This document shows, in pieces, positions 1 through 5,192 of a DNA stretch of 7,384 nucleotides. The DNA is from JABEVB01 sp049965775 (GTDB taxonomy: Bacteria > Planctomycetota > Phycisphaerae > WQYP01), in NCBI GenBank assembly GCA_049965775.1, contig JBMFVX010000137.1, positions 1 to 7,384 on the forward strand, given 5' to 3'. The position numbers were made by a program, and so were the translations under genes. Under the pieces are notes generated by a model. That model saw only the letters and a list, made by a program, of their open reading frames with translations, was not told the DNA's origin and did no database searches. How positions within the stretch are numbered: the first letter of the stretch is position 1; every line of letters begins with the position of its first letter.

Positions 1-2
1 GC

Positions 3-443
3 CGTCATTTTGCGGGCTTGCCGGACAGTCGCATCAAAGCGGTTGAAATCATCTCAGGCAGCGGCGATAAAGCGCTGGTGCGCGTAAACCGGAAGGCCGG
101 CGCGGCGGGCGACCTGCCCATGCTGGTAATAACCGGCACGCGCGACAACCCGCCATCCGGCAAAGGTTACCGGTGGCGGGAGCAGCCGTTCAGCAAGAGT
201 CCGCCGGGGAAAAAGTTTCTGCTGCTGATAGATGGCGCCACGCACGATTCATTTCAATTTAACGCCGCCGCACAACGGCTGGATCCCGATCCCCCTACTC
301 CGGCTGCGGCCGATGCCATCGCCACCGAGGTTGAGCGCGCCAGCCTGGCGTTTTGGAATTACATTTTTAAGAGCAGTATCAAGGACGGGCAATATCTCAA
401 ACGCGGCCCCTGGCCGACCGGCGTGCGCATAGCGCATCATTGA
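3..443 (+). CDS. alpha/beta hydrolase, C-terminal part (5' end outside window)
   Basis: The reading frame is open to the left edge, so the gene begins upstream; 146 residues plus the stop are visible. The segment LVITGTRDNPP carries the Asp expected for the acid of a Ser-Asp-His triad, and LLLIDGATHDSF carries the expected catalytic His about 33 residues later. The tail (RASLAFWNYIFK) resembles the last helix of predicted dienelactone-hydrolase-like or PAF-acetylhydrolase-like proteins, where a similar 'FWDAYLK' pattern is common. The nucleophile Ser and any signal peptide would be in the missing N-terminal part, so substrate and location cannot be given. An internal TTG at position 18 could be read as a start, but the frame continues through it and the fold needs upstream sequence. 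The gene converges with the uracil-DNA glycosylase gene, with 34 bases between the stops and no clear terminator hairpin in that gap. Confidence 0.75.
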   Translation, partial: RHFAGLPDSRIKAVEIISGSGDKALVRVNRKAGAAGDLPMLVITGTRDNPPSGKGYRWREQPFSKSPPGKKFLLLIDGATHDSFQFNAAAQRLDPDPPTPAAADAIATEVERASLAFWNYIFKSSIKDGQYLKRGPWPTGVRIAHH

Positions 444-477
444 AATTTCTGCGTGGGCGGCTGCCAGCGGCGGTAGT

Positions 478-1428
478 TCAGCCCTGTGAAAGCCTTTGCA
501 TGACGAGTTTAAGATCACTCCAGACCTTGGCGCGGGTTTCGGTGGTGTAGTTACGCAGCACATAGGATGGGTGAAATGTGGGCATCAGCGGTACACCGCG
601 GTAGTCGAGCCATTGGCCCCGAACCTGCGTAACCGGCAGTTTTTCGCCGCGCAAAAAGCACAGTGCTGCAGCGCCAAGCGTAACGATAACCCGCGGCTGC
701 ACGATGGCGATCTGCTGGTGCAGCCACGGCAGGCCCAGCGCGGCCTCTTCACTGGTGGGTGGGCGATCTTTCAAGCGATTGGGGTTCATCGGGTCCGGCT
801 CGGCGCAGCGCAGCTTGGTAATGTTGGCAATGTATACCTGCGGGCGGGTAAAGCCCATGGCGCCAATCATCTTGTCAAGCAATTGGCCCGAACGGCCTAC
901 AAACGGGCGGCCGGTGGCGTCTTCTTCAGCGCCGGGGCCTTCACCGATAAACATAAGGCTTGCGGCGGCATCGCCTTCGCCAAATACCACGCGATTGGCG
1001 CTGCCGCCAAGATGTTTGGAAAGCTCGGCTATCGCCGCCTTCTCAAGATCGGCCATCCGGGTTTGCTTTTGTTCAGGCGAAAGCTGCGGCTCATCGGCAA
1101 GTTTGCCCGCGGGCGCCGGTGGAAGGTCTTTGATGGGCGTCGCGAGCTTCAGCGTAATGGGTTCAGGTGCGGGAGCTGGCCGGATTGCGGCACTGGCTGC
1201 CGGCCGGGCAGGAGGCGCGGGCGTCGCACGCGCGGCAGTGCGCGGCGCAACAGTTGCCGGGGGGCGAACCCCGGTGGCGGCTTTGGCGGCAGCAGCCGCC
1301 TGGCCGGCCACGGCCTTGGCTTTTTCGCGCAGGGCCTGAACCTTTGCCTTGGGTATGGGAACTTCCAACACGCCGAAGGCGACTTCTGCCTGGAGCCATT
1401 GCTCAACGAGGCGATCGAGCTTGGTCAT
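478..1428 (-). CDS. family-4-like uracil-DNA glycosylase with Ala/Pro-rich N-terminal extension
   Basis: The predicted 316-residue protein should remove uracil from DNA as the first step of base excision repair. Residues 1-40 form a small helical segment (LVEQWLQAEVAFGV), about 41-115 are an Ala/Pro-rich probable linker, and about 125-316 are the catalytic domain. Motif 1 is GEGPGAEEDATGRPFVG (162-178), matching GEAPGxxEDxxGxPFVG of family 4. The second motif is HPSYVLR (286-292), and RVIVTLGAAA (246-255) is the core strand before it. The family normally has four Cys ligands for a 4Fe-4S cluster. This protein has only two Cys (208 and 257), neither in the usual CxxC arrangement, and the segment before VVFGEGD has none. 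Between strand YIANITK and RPPTSEEA there is an insertion of about ten residues compared with the common KCRPPxNRxP pattern. The ATG is preceded by GAGG (1437-1440, minus strand) 8 bases away. It lies 42 bases after the DUF3467 gene and is probably in its operon. Family is well supported; activity without the cluster is unproven. Confidence 0.88.
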   Translation of the reverse strand: MTKLDRLVEQWLQAEVAFGVLEVPIPKAKVQALREKAKAVAGQAAAAAKAATGVRPPATVAPRTAARATPAPPARPAASAAIRPAPAPEPITLKLATPIKDLPPAPAGKLADEPQLSPEQKQTRMADLEKAAIAELSKHLGGSANRVVFGEGDAAASLMFIGEGPGAEEDATGRPFVGRSGQLLDKMIGAMGFTRPQVYIANITKLRCAEPDPMNPNRLKDRPPTSEEAALGLPWLHQQIAIVQPRVIVTLGAAALCFLRGEKLPVTQVRGQWLDYRGVPLMPTFHPSYVLRNYTTETRAKVWSDLKLVMQRLSQG

Positions 1429-1470
1429 GGTATGGGCCTCGAATTGCGGGCGAGCTTTAACGCCGCAGCG

Positions 1471-1827
1471 TTACCGTTGCTGATTGATGCGCTTGCCCGG
1501 GTCAATTTCCAACGGGCCGAACATCTGCTCATGCTTCTGGACGGCGTGGCTGAGCTGCAGCGCCAGCCGCTTGGCGGCGTAATAGCTCATAATCACGCGG
1601 GTGCTTACATCCATCACCACGGTGTTGGGCTGCTCAGGGTTTTGCGAATTGACGGCAAAATCCAGAAACAGCTCTTCATGCGTGCCGGTGATGGCGGCCA
1701 CGTTGCTGAACACGCTGACCATTTTGTCTTTTTTAATCTGCAGGTGCATTTCCTTGGATTGCGGCTGTGCGCTGGGCTGCGACTGGGGCATACCCGGATG
1801 ATTAGGATTGGTAAGGTCGTCGGCCAT
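1471..1827 (-). CDS. DUF3467 family protein
   Basis: This is a 118-residue soluble protein. Residues 1-27 are a polar Pro/Gln/Ser-rich tail. Residues 28-110 match the DUF3467 pattern: an Asn in FSNVAAITGTHEELFLDF (40-57), a strand TVVMDVSTRVIMS (69-81), then a helix with AAKRLALQLSHAVQKHEQMFG (84-104). In the family this helix ends in a conserved 'yExxFG'. The molecular function is not known. The start is supported by a strong AAGGAG ribosome binding site (1836-1841, minus strand) 8 bases before the ATG. The uracil-DNA glycosylase gene follows 42 bases downstream on the same strand, so they are likely one transcript, but a joint role in DNA repair would be speculation. The 158 bases upstream, up to the PDZ gene, should hold the promoter; no convincing -35/-10 pair was seen there. 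Confidence 0.85.
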   Translation of the reverse strand: MADDLTNPNHPGMPQSQPSAQPQSKEMHLQIKKDKMVSVFSNVAAITGTHEELFLDFAVNSQNPEQPNTVVMDVSTRVIMSYYAAKRLALQLSHAVQKHEQMFGPLEIDPGKRINQQR

Positions 1828-1835
1828 GATGTTTA

Positions 1836-1841
1836 CTCCTT
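1836..1841 (-). promoter_or_regulatory. Shine-Dalgarno site of DUF3467 gene
   Basis: AAGGAG read on the minus strand, 8 bases upstream of the ATG at 1827. It is the strongest ribosome binding site in the minus-strand block and fixes the start. Confidence 0.7.
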
Positions 1842-1985
1842 TTACTTAAAAAACCAACTCGCCCGGCGTTGCGCCCGGCAACCCGCGGAACAATAACGCA
1901 ATCCGGCCCAAATGTCACGAACCGCGGTCCGCGCTTGCGCAAAAGCTACGGGCGGGCGGCTTGTCCATTGAGTTGGGCCGGCGGC

Positions 1986-2708
1986 CTATTTTCGGTGCTC
2001 GGCGGCAAATCGCTCCGCAGCGCTTATGCGGCGGTTGAGTTCGTCCTGCTGGGCTTGCGGATTATCGGGCATGCCATGCAGGCGAACGGGTATTTTTAAC
2101 ACCTTGCCGCCGCGCAATACCGTTAGCGTGATAAACGCGCCCGGCTTATGGCTTTGCACCAGTTGCCTAAAATCATCGGCAGTGCTTGTGTCCGTAAGCC
2201 AATGCCGGCCAACGGCAACAATCAAATCACCGGGACTCAGAACACGCGCGGCATAAAACCCCGGCAGCAGCGCCTGAACGCATGCCGCATTGATGGAGCC
2301 CTGATGATGTGCAAGCTTCAGCCGCACCGGCTCGATCATAAACTCGATGCCGATGAAGGGCGCCGGCCCATCGGATGGAAACTTTTGGCTCAAGTAAAAC
2401 TGGAGGGAAATATTTTCGAGCCGATCGGCCTGTTCCGTACTCGCGGCATGCTTAAGTGCCGCGAGCAACAGCGGCAGATAGGCTCGGCTATGCAGCAGCA
2501 GGTACTGCTGTGCCTCATGGCGGGTGCGCCAGCGAGGACTGGCCAAATTTGCGATGGCGCGGGTAATGGCCGCAGGAGGTTTGTCGGACCGCCCGGTCTG
2601 CGGCCGGGCTGATGCAGCCTCAGGCAATGCACCAGCGCTGCGGCAGGCTATGATCACTGCCAGCGTCAGTGCGGCTGCTGCTGCCAGACTGATGATTCTT
2701 TTACTCAT
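1986..2708 (-). CDS. exported PDZ-domain protein with HEAT-like segment, possible lipoprotein
   Basis: The protein has 240 residues. Residues 1-26 are a secretion signal: basic MSKR, a hydrophobic Ala/Leu/Ile core, then IIAC (19-22), which fits a lipobox, followed by SAGA, which could instead be a signal peptidase I site. Residues about 47-105 (AIANLASPRWRTRHEAQQYL, then LLAALKHAASTEQADRLENI) look like one or two HEAT-type helical repeats of the kind often seen in planctomycete exported proteins. Residues about 116-212 resemble a PDZ domain: carboxylate-loop-like FIGIEF (118-123), LSPGDLIVAVGRHWL (157-171), and LTVLRGGKVLKIPVRL (195-210). There is no protease domain, so it is probably a binding or adaptor protein in the cell envelope. 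The ATG at 2708 was chosen because the signal peptide starts there and AAGGTG lies just upstream. A longer reading from 2789 would bury the signal peptide. The ligand is unknown. Confidence 0.78.
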   Translation of the reverse strand: MSKRIISLAAAAALTLAVIIACRSAGALPEAASARPQTGRSDKPPAAITRAIANLASPRWRTRHEAQQYLLLHSRAYLPLLLAALKHAASTEQADRLENISLQFYLSQKFPSDGPAPFIGIEFMIEPVRLKLAHHQGSINAACVQALLPGFYAARVLSPGDLIVAVGRHWLTDTSTADDFRQLVQSHKPGAFITLTVLRGGKVLKIPVRLHGMPDNPQAQQDELNRRISAAERFAAEHRK

Positions 2709-2714
2709 AAAGCA

Positions 2715-2720
2715 CACCTT
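2715..2720 (-). promoter_or_regulatory. Shine-Dalgarno site fixing the PDZ protein start
   Basis: AAGGTG on the minus strand, 6 bases before the ATG at 2708. It supports this start over the upstream in-frame ATG at 2789, which would put 27 residues in front of the signal peptide. Confidence 0.6.
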
Positions 2721-2779
2721 GCCGATTTTGGTCTTTACCAAGCGGCCTTCATCATACCCTTTGAGGTCATTAGCGGCGG

Positions 2780-3127
2780 TTATTGGCAATCCCAGGGAAG
2801 TGCGTAGTCTTCTTCGGAAATTTGCATGCAGCGCTCCGTAGGAGCCACGACAAGGCCGGGCATTATCTTTAAGTTGGGATAACGACGGCGAAAGGCTGCG
2901 ATGCCTGCCGCATGGGCTCGCCCAGGCTGCGAACCTAGTTTAATCTCAATAGGATAGAATCGCCCATCGCGCTGCAGTAGATGGTCCACTTCGGGGCCGG
3001 AGTAACTGCGCCAGTGGAAGATCGCCGGCGCCGCAGAGCTTGCGGATTTCGGCGGCAACCAAAACCACAGAAAGTCGTGCGAGCACCTGTGGAGCTTTTG
3101 CGCAAGTAGTCGCGGCTTGTAGACCAT
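2780..3127 (-). pseudogene. remnant of a DUF4143-type AAA ATPase, C-terminal part only
   Basis: Only the last 80 or so residues are recognisable. FHWRSYSGPEVDHLLQ (37-52) and GRFYPIEIKLG (55-65) match the 'FYRTRxGxEVDfllE...yPIEvK' signature of the nuclease-like C-terminal domain (DUF4143) of a common bacterial ATP-binding family. The end (MPGLVVAPTE, then EEDYALPWDCQ) also fits that family's C-terminus. Full-length members are usually about 380-450 residues, with a Walker A/B ATPase domain first. Here that domain is absent and the first 30-35 residues do not look like the family, so the gene has lost its front part by deletion or frameshift and decay. The ATG at 3127 is formal only; no good ribosome binding site was found. 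It lies 71 bases upstream of the PDZ gene on the same strand and may supply leader sequence for it. It could still be expressed as a small protein, but a function is unlikely. Confidence 0.65.
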
Positions 3128-3132
3128 GCTGT

Positions 3133-3159
3133 AATTTTGATGATGCCATCATCAAAATT
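3133..3159. repeat. perfect 27-base AT-rich palindrome (13-bp arms, 1-base centre)
   Basis: AATTTTGATGATG (3133-3145) and CATCATCAAAATT (3147-3159) are perfect reverse complements around a single C at 3146. It lies between the front end of the ATPase remnant and the leader of the capsid gene, at the switch from minus-strand to plus-strand genes, and is clearly more AT-rich than its surroundings. The near-absence of a loop suits a site bound by a dimeric protein, or a recombination or replication end, better than an RNA terminator. No partner copy was seen in the window. Confidence 0.75.
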
Positions 3160-3260
3160 CAATGATATTCAGTTATAGGACTTACTCAGCCATTTTCGGG
3201 GCCACTACAGGCTATAAGTATCGCGTGTGCGGCAGCGCGGGCTGACCGTTGGCCATTGAA

Positions 3261-3278
3261 CCGGCAAAAGTTTGCCGG
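3261..3278. repeat. 8-bp inverted repeat in capsid gene leader
   Basis: CCGGCAAA (3261-3268), two bases, then TTTGCCGG (3271-3278) form a perfect dyad, 66 bases before the capsid start codon. It could be an operator for the capsid transcript. There is no T-run after it, which argues against a terminator. The rest of the 185-base stretch from 3160 to 3344 has only weak -10-like words (TATAAG 3213-3218, TATAAC 3321-3326), neither with a convincing -35 element. Confidence 0.4.
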
Positions 3279-3332
3279 AATGGACCGCGGCGGCAGGCTC
3301 TGATCGCGAAGTCTTGTTTTTATAACGCACAC

Positions 3333-3336
3333 GGAG
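3333..3336 (+). promoter_or_regulatory. Shine-Dalgarno site fixing the capsid start
   Basis: GGAG, 8 bases before the ATG at 3345. It supports this start over an in-frame TTG at 3249, whose extra 32 residues do not resemble a capsid N-terminus. Confidence 0.65.
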
Positions 3337-3344
3337 AACACCCC

Positions 3345-4697
3345 ATGAAAATAAAATTTTCAAAAGATTACCTTGGCAACAAAGCTGGTGCCGTAAGCGA
3401 CCTGCCCGACGATCAGGCAAAGGCCGTTGTGGATGCTGGCGTTGGTGAAGCGGTCGCCGCCGACCCGAAAGATTTACAGGATGCGGTGGACGCCATTCAA
3501 AAAAGTCTCGATCAGCAACTTGAAGCAGCCTGTCAAAAAATTACCACCCGCGTGATTGAACAGGTAAGCAAGGGCATCAAGAGCGTGCGGCCCAGTATCG
3601 TCATCGGCCCCGACCGCGAAGACCTCGACCCCACCGGCGGTTTTAAGACGCTGGGCGAATTTGCCCAGGTGGTGCGCCGCAGCACCATTGAAGGCATCCG
3701 CGATGAGCGGCTCAAGCGAATGGTCGCCAAGGCCGACGGCATGAACGAAAGCACGCTCGCCGACGGCGGAGCGCTGGTTCCAACTGAATATGCCAATCAG
3801 TTGTATCGCGATGTGCTGGCTGAATCGGTGATGTTCGACAAGGCCCGGAAGTATCCGATCAATCTGGGCAATTCACTTTTTATTCCGGTGCGCAACATCA
3901 GCGAACTCGGCCAGACAGCGGCCACCGGTGGCTCGCTGGGCACCTGGCTCAATGCCGACGGCGCAACCATTGCCGCGCAAAAGCCGGTATACAACCGCGT
4001 ACAGATGACGCTCAACCGCTGGGGCACGTTGCTGCCGGTCACAGACGAACTGCTGGCCGACAACAATGTGGCGCTGTCGAACTTTATTCTTGATGAGGGC
4101 GGCATCGCGCTGGCATGGGACCTGAACCAGACGCTGATCGCCGGTTCGGGCAGCGGCCAGCCGCTGGGCATCCTCAATTCGGGCGCATTGGTGATGGCGA
4201 CCGCCGATGTCGGCCAGACGCCGTTGACCATCAGCTACAGCAACCTGGTGAACATGAAAGCACGGCTATGGACACCCCGGCCAGGCGACTATTCAGGCGT
4301 TGTCTGGATAGCCAACCCCGATGCCGAGGCTCAGTTTGAGCAGCTTAAAGATGCTGCGGGGCGCAATTTGTACTATGCCGCCGGCACCATCGAGCAGTCG
4401 CCGCAGGCCCGACTTTTCGGCATACCGGTGGTGTACAGCTACCACTGCCCGCCGCTGGGCAGCCAGGGCGATGTGATTTTGGCGGACCTCAACCAGTACT
4501 TTGTGAGCACGAAAATGGGTGCCGGCGTCGAGACCGCCATGTCCATGCACCTGTACTTTGAAAGTGCTGAAGTCGCCTATCGCATTATTTACCGCATTGA
4601 CGGCAAGACGGCCCGCCAGGCTCCGCTGAACGTACCCAACAGCGCGCTGAGCCGTAGCGGGTTCATCACGCTTGCGGCGCGCGGCGGAATAAGTTGA
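3345..4697 (+). CDS. HK97-fold phage major capsid protein with N-terminal extension
   Basis: This 450-residue protein should form the shell of an icosahedral phage head. Residues 1-40 (MKIKFSKDYLGNKAGAV, then DDQAKAVVDAGVGEAV) resemble a small domain that phages often encode as a separate short protein. Residues 41-80 are predicted helical, as in the delta (scaffold) region of HK97-type capsids. The shell domain starts near 130: DGGALVPTEYANQLY (140-154), an E-loop around 195-225 (GTWLNADGATIAAQKPVY), NRWGTLLPVTDELL (224-237), the typical GSGSGQPLGILN (267-278), LFGIPVVYS (357-365), GDVILADLNQYFV (375-387), and the C-terminal VAYRIIYRIDGKTARQAP (410-427). Length fits an uncleaved precursor. 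Normally terminase, portal and prohead protease lie just upstream; here the next genes upstream are minus-strand and not phage head genes. A terminator follows. An encapsulin is less likely because of the N-terminal extension and the phage-type motifs. The family call is firm; whether it still builds particles is open. Confidence 0.92.
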   Translation: MKIKFSKDYLGNKAGAVSDLPDDQAKAVVDAGVGEAVAADPKDLQDAVDAIQKSLDQQLEAACQKITTRVIEQVSKGIKSVRPSIVIGPDREDLDPTGGFKTLGEFAQVVRRSTIEGIRDERLKRMVAKADGMNESTLADGGALVPTEYANQLYRDVLAESVMFDKARKYPINLGNSLFIPVRNISELGQTAATGGSLGTWLNADGATIAAQKPVYNRVQMTLNRWGTLLPVTDELLADNNVALSNFILDEGGIALAWDLNQTLIAGSGSGQPLGILNSGALVMATADVGQTPLTISYSNLVNMKARLWTPRPGDYSGVVWIANPDAEAQFEQLKDAAGRNLYYAAGTIEQSPQARLFGIPVVYSYHCPPLGSQGDVILADLNQYFVSTKMGAGVETAMSMHLYFESAEVAYRIIYRIDGKTARQAPLNVPNSALSRSGFITLAARGGIS

Positions 4698-4717
4698 GCC
4701 GGGCAGATACCTCATAA

Positions 4718-4754
4718 AGGCCGGGCGGGCGCAGCGTTCCCGCCCGGCTTATTT
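4718..4754 (+). terminator. rho-independent-type terminator after capsid gene
   Basis: GCCGGGCGGG (4720-4729) pairs perfectly with CCCGCCCGGC (4739-4748) around a 9-base loop, and the stem can be extended by a G-T and an A-T pair. A short T-rich run (TTATTT) follows. It begins 20 bases after the capsid stop codon. The T-tract is short, so read-through is possible. Confidence 0.7.
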
Positions 4755-4764
4755 GCAGCAGTAA

Positions 4765-4926
4765 GAGCCTGTTTGAAAAGGCTGGTGCGGTCGGATTGCG
4801 GCCCAGGGTGGCCGGATGCAAGGCCGCAGCTCCGAGGCATATTCGAAAATATGGCCAGGAGCGAGAACGCAGCAGACGGCCGCCCTGGGCCGCAAGACGA
4901 TCCCGCCGGAGTTTTCAAACAGGCTC
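4765..4926. mobile_element. 162-bp miniature inverted-repeat element (MITE-like), TAA direct repeats
   Basis: The ends GAGCCTGTTTGAAAA (4765-4779) and TTTTCAAACAGGCTC (4912-4926) are perfect 15-bp inverted repeats. The whole element is a gapless dyad: 79-base arms around a CGAA loop (4844-4847), with about 57 of 79 positions complementary by hand count. Pairing is nearly perfect in the outer 15 bp, in 4797-4814 against 4877-4894 (17 of 18) and in the 6 bp next to the loop. TAA occurs directly on each side (4762-4764 and 4927-4929), as expected of a 3-bp target duplication. A 3-bp TNA target is known for some groups of the IS5 family, so a transposase of that kind may have moved it; this is inference. 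It has no gene of its own. It sits between the capsid terminator and the ribosome binding site of the next gene, so it could alter transcription or folding of that leader. Confidence 0.78.
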
Positions 4927-4929
4927 TAA

Positions 4930-4934
4930 GAGGG
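4930..4934 (+). promoter_or_regulatory. Shine-Dalgarno site of small membrane protein gene
   Basis: GAGGG, 8 bases before the ATG at 4943. It begins one base after the right-hand TAA repeat of the miniature element, so the insertion landed immediately against the translation start signal. Confidence 0.55.
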
Positions 4935-4942
4935 TTTTCAAC

Positions 4943-5191
4943 ATGCTTGATGGCGCAGCGCAATGGGCGGTGGTGGGCGGTTTTGTGTTGGCTCTGGCCG
5001 GCAGCCTCGTGACGGTGATCGGCTTTGTCGTAAGCCTGCAGGTGACGCAGCACGACCACGGCAAACGCCTGCAGCGCGTGGAAGACGCCAATCGAGACGC
5101 GGCTCTCAAGATGGAGCGCATGGAGCGGGGCATTGCCGTGCTGCTTGAGCGCACCCGCAGCCTTGCGACGCCATCGGCAACAGGAGCATGA
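4943..5191 (+). CDS. small membrane protein with one N-terminal helix and coiled-coil tail
   Basis: This 82-residue protein has a hydrophobic segment at about 9-33 (AVVGGFVLALAGSLVTVIGF and on) and then a charged helix with coiled-coil character at 36-72 (KRLQRVEDANRDAALKMERMERGIAVLLERTR). Basic residues right after the membrane helix suggest that the C-terminal tail stays in the cytoplasm. The family is not recognised. Its position directly before a spanin-like lipoprotein gene (1 base between stop and start) and after a capsid gene suggests a phage holin or holin accessory. It could also be a short inner-membrane spanin subunit, although the charge pattern argues against that topology. The frame is open further upstream through the miniature element to 4796, but the start at 4943 is preferred because it has the GAGGG site and gives a sensible membrane protein. 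Confidence 0.6.
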   Translation: MLDGAAQWAVVGGFVLALAGSLVTVIGFVVSLQVTQHDHGKRLQRVEDANRDAALKMERMERGIAVLLERTRSLATPSATGA

Positions 5192-5192
5192 C

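Noticed and set aside
1868..1882. Small hairpin GTTGC-GCCCG-GCAAC between the PDZ and DUF3467 genes
   Set aside because: A 5-bp stem with no T-run is too weak to call as a terminator or operator.
496..1896. A 466-codon open frame on the + strand spanning the glycosylase and DUF3467 genes
   Set aside because: It is antisense to two well-supported genes, has no family-like motifs, and its composition (Arg/Gly/His-rich, low complexity) is that of a shadow frame in GC-rich DNA.
2148..2612. A 154-codon open frame on the + strand
   Set aside because: It lies wholly antisense to the PDZ protein gene and has no recognisable domain or ribosome binding site.
3249..3344. N-terminal extension of the capsid protein from a TTG start
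   Set aside because: The 32 extra residues are Arg/Cys-rich and unlike a capsid N-terminus, and GGAG 8 bases before the ATG at 3345 marks the real start.
3345..4697. Encapsulin nanocompartment instead of a phage capsid
   Set aside because: The protein is long, has a delta-like helical front, and carries phage-type motifs such as GSGSGQPLGILN. No cargo enzyme gene is adjacent.
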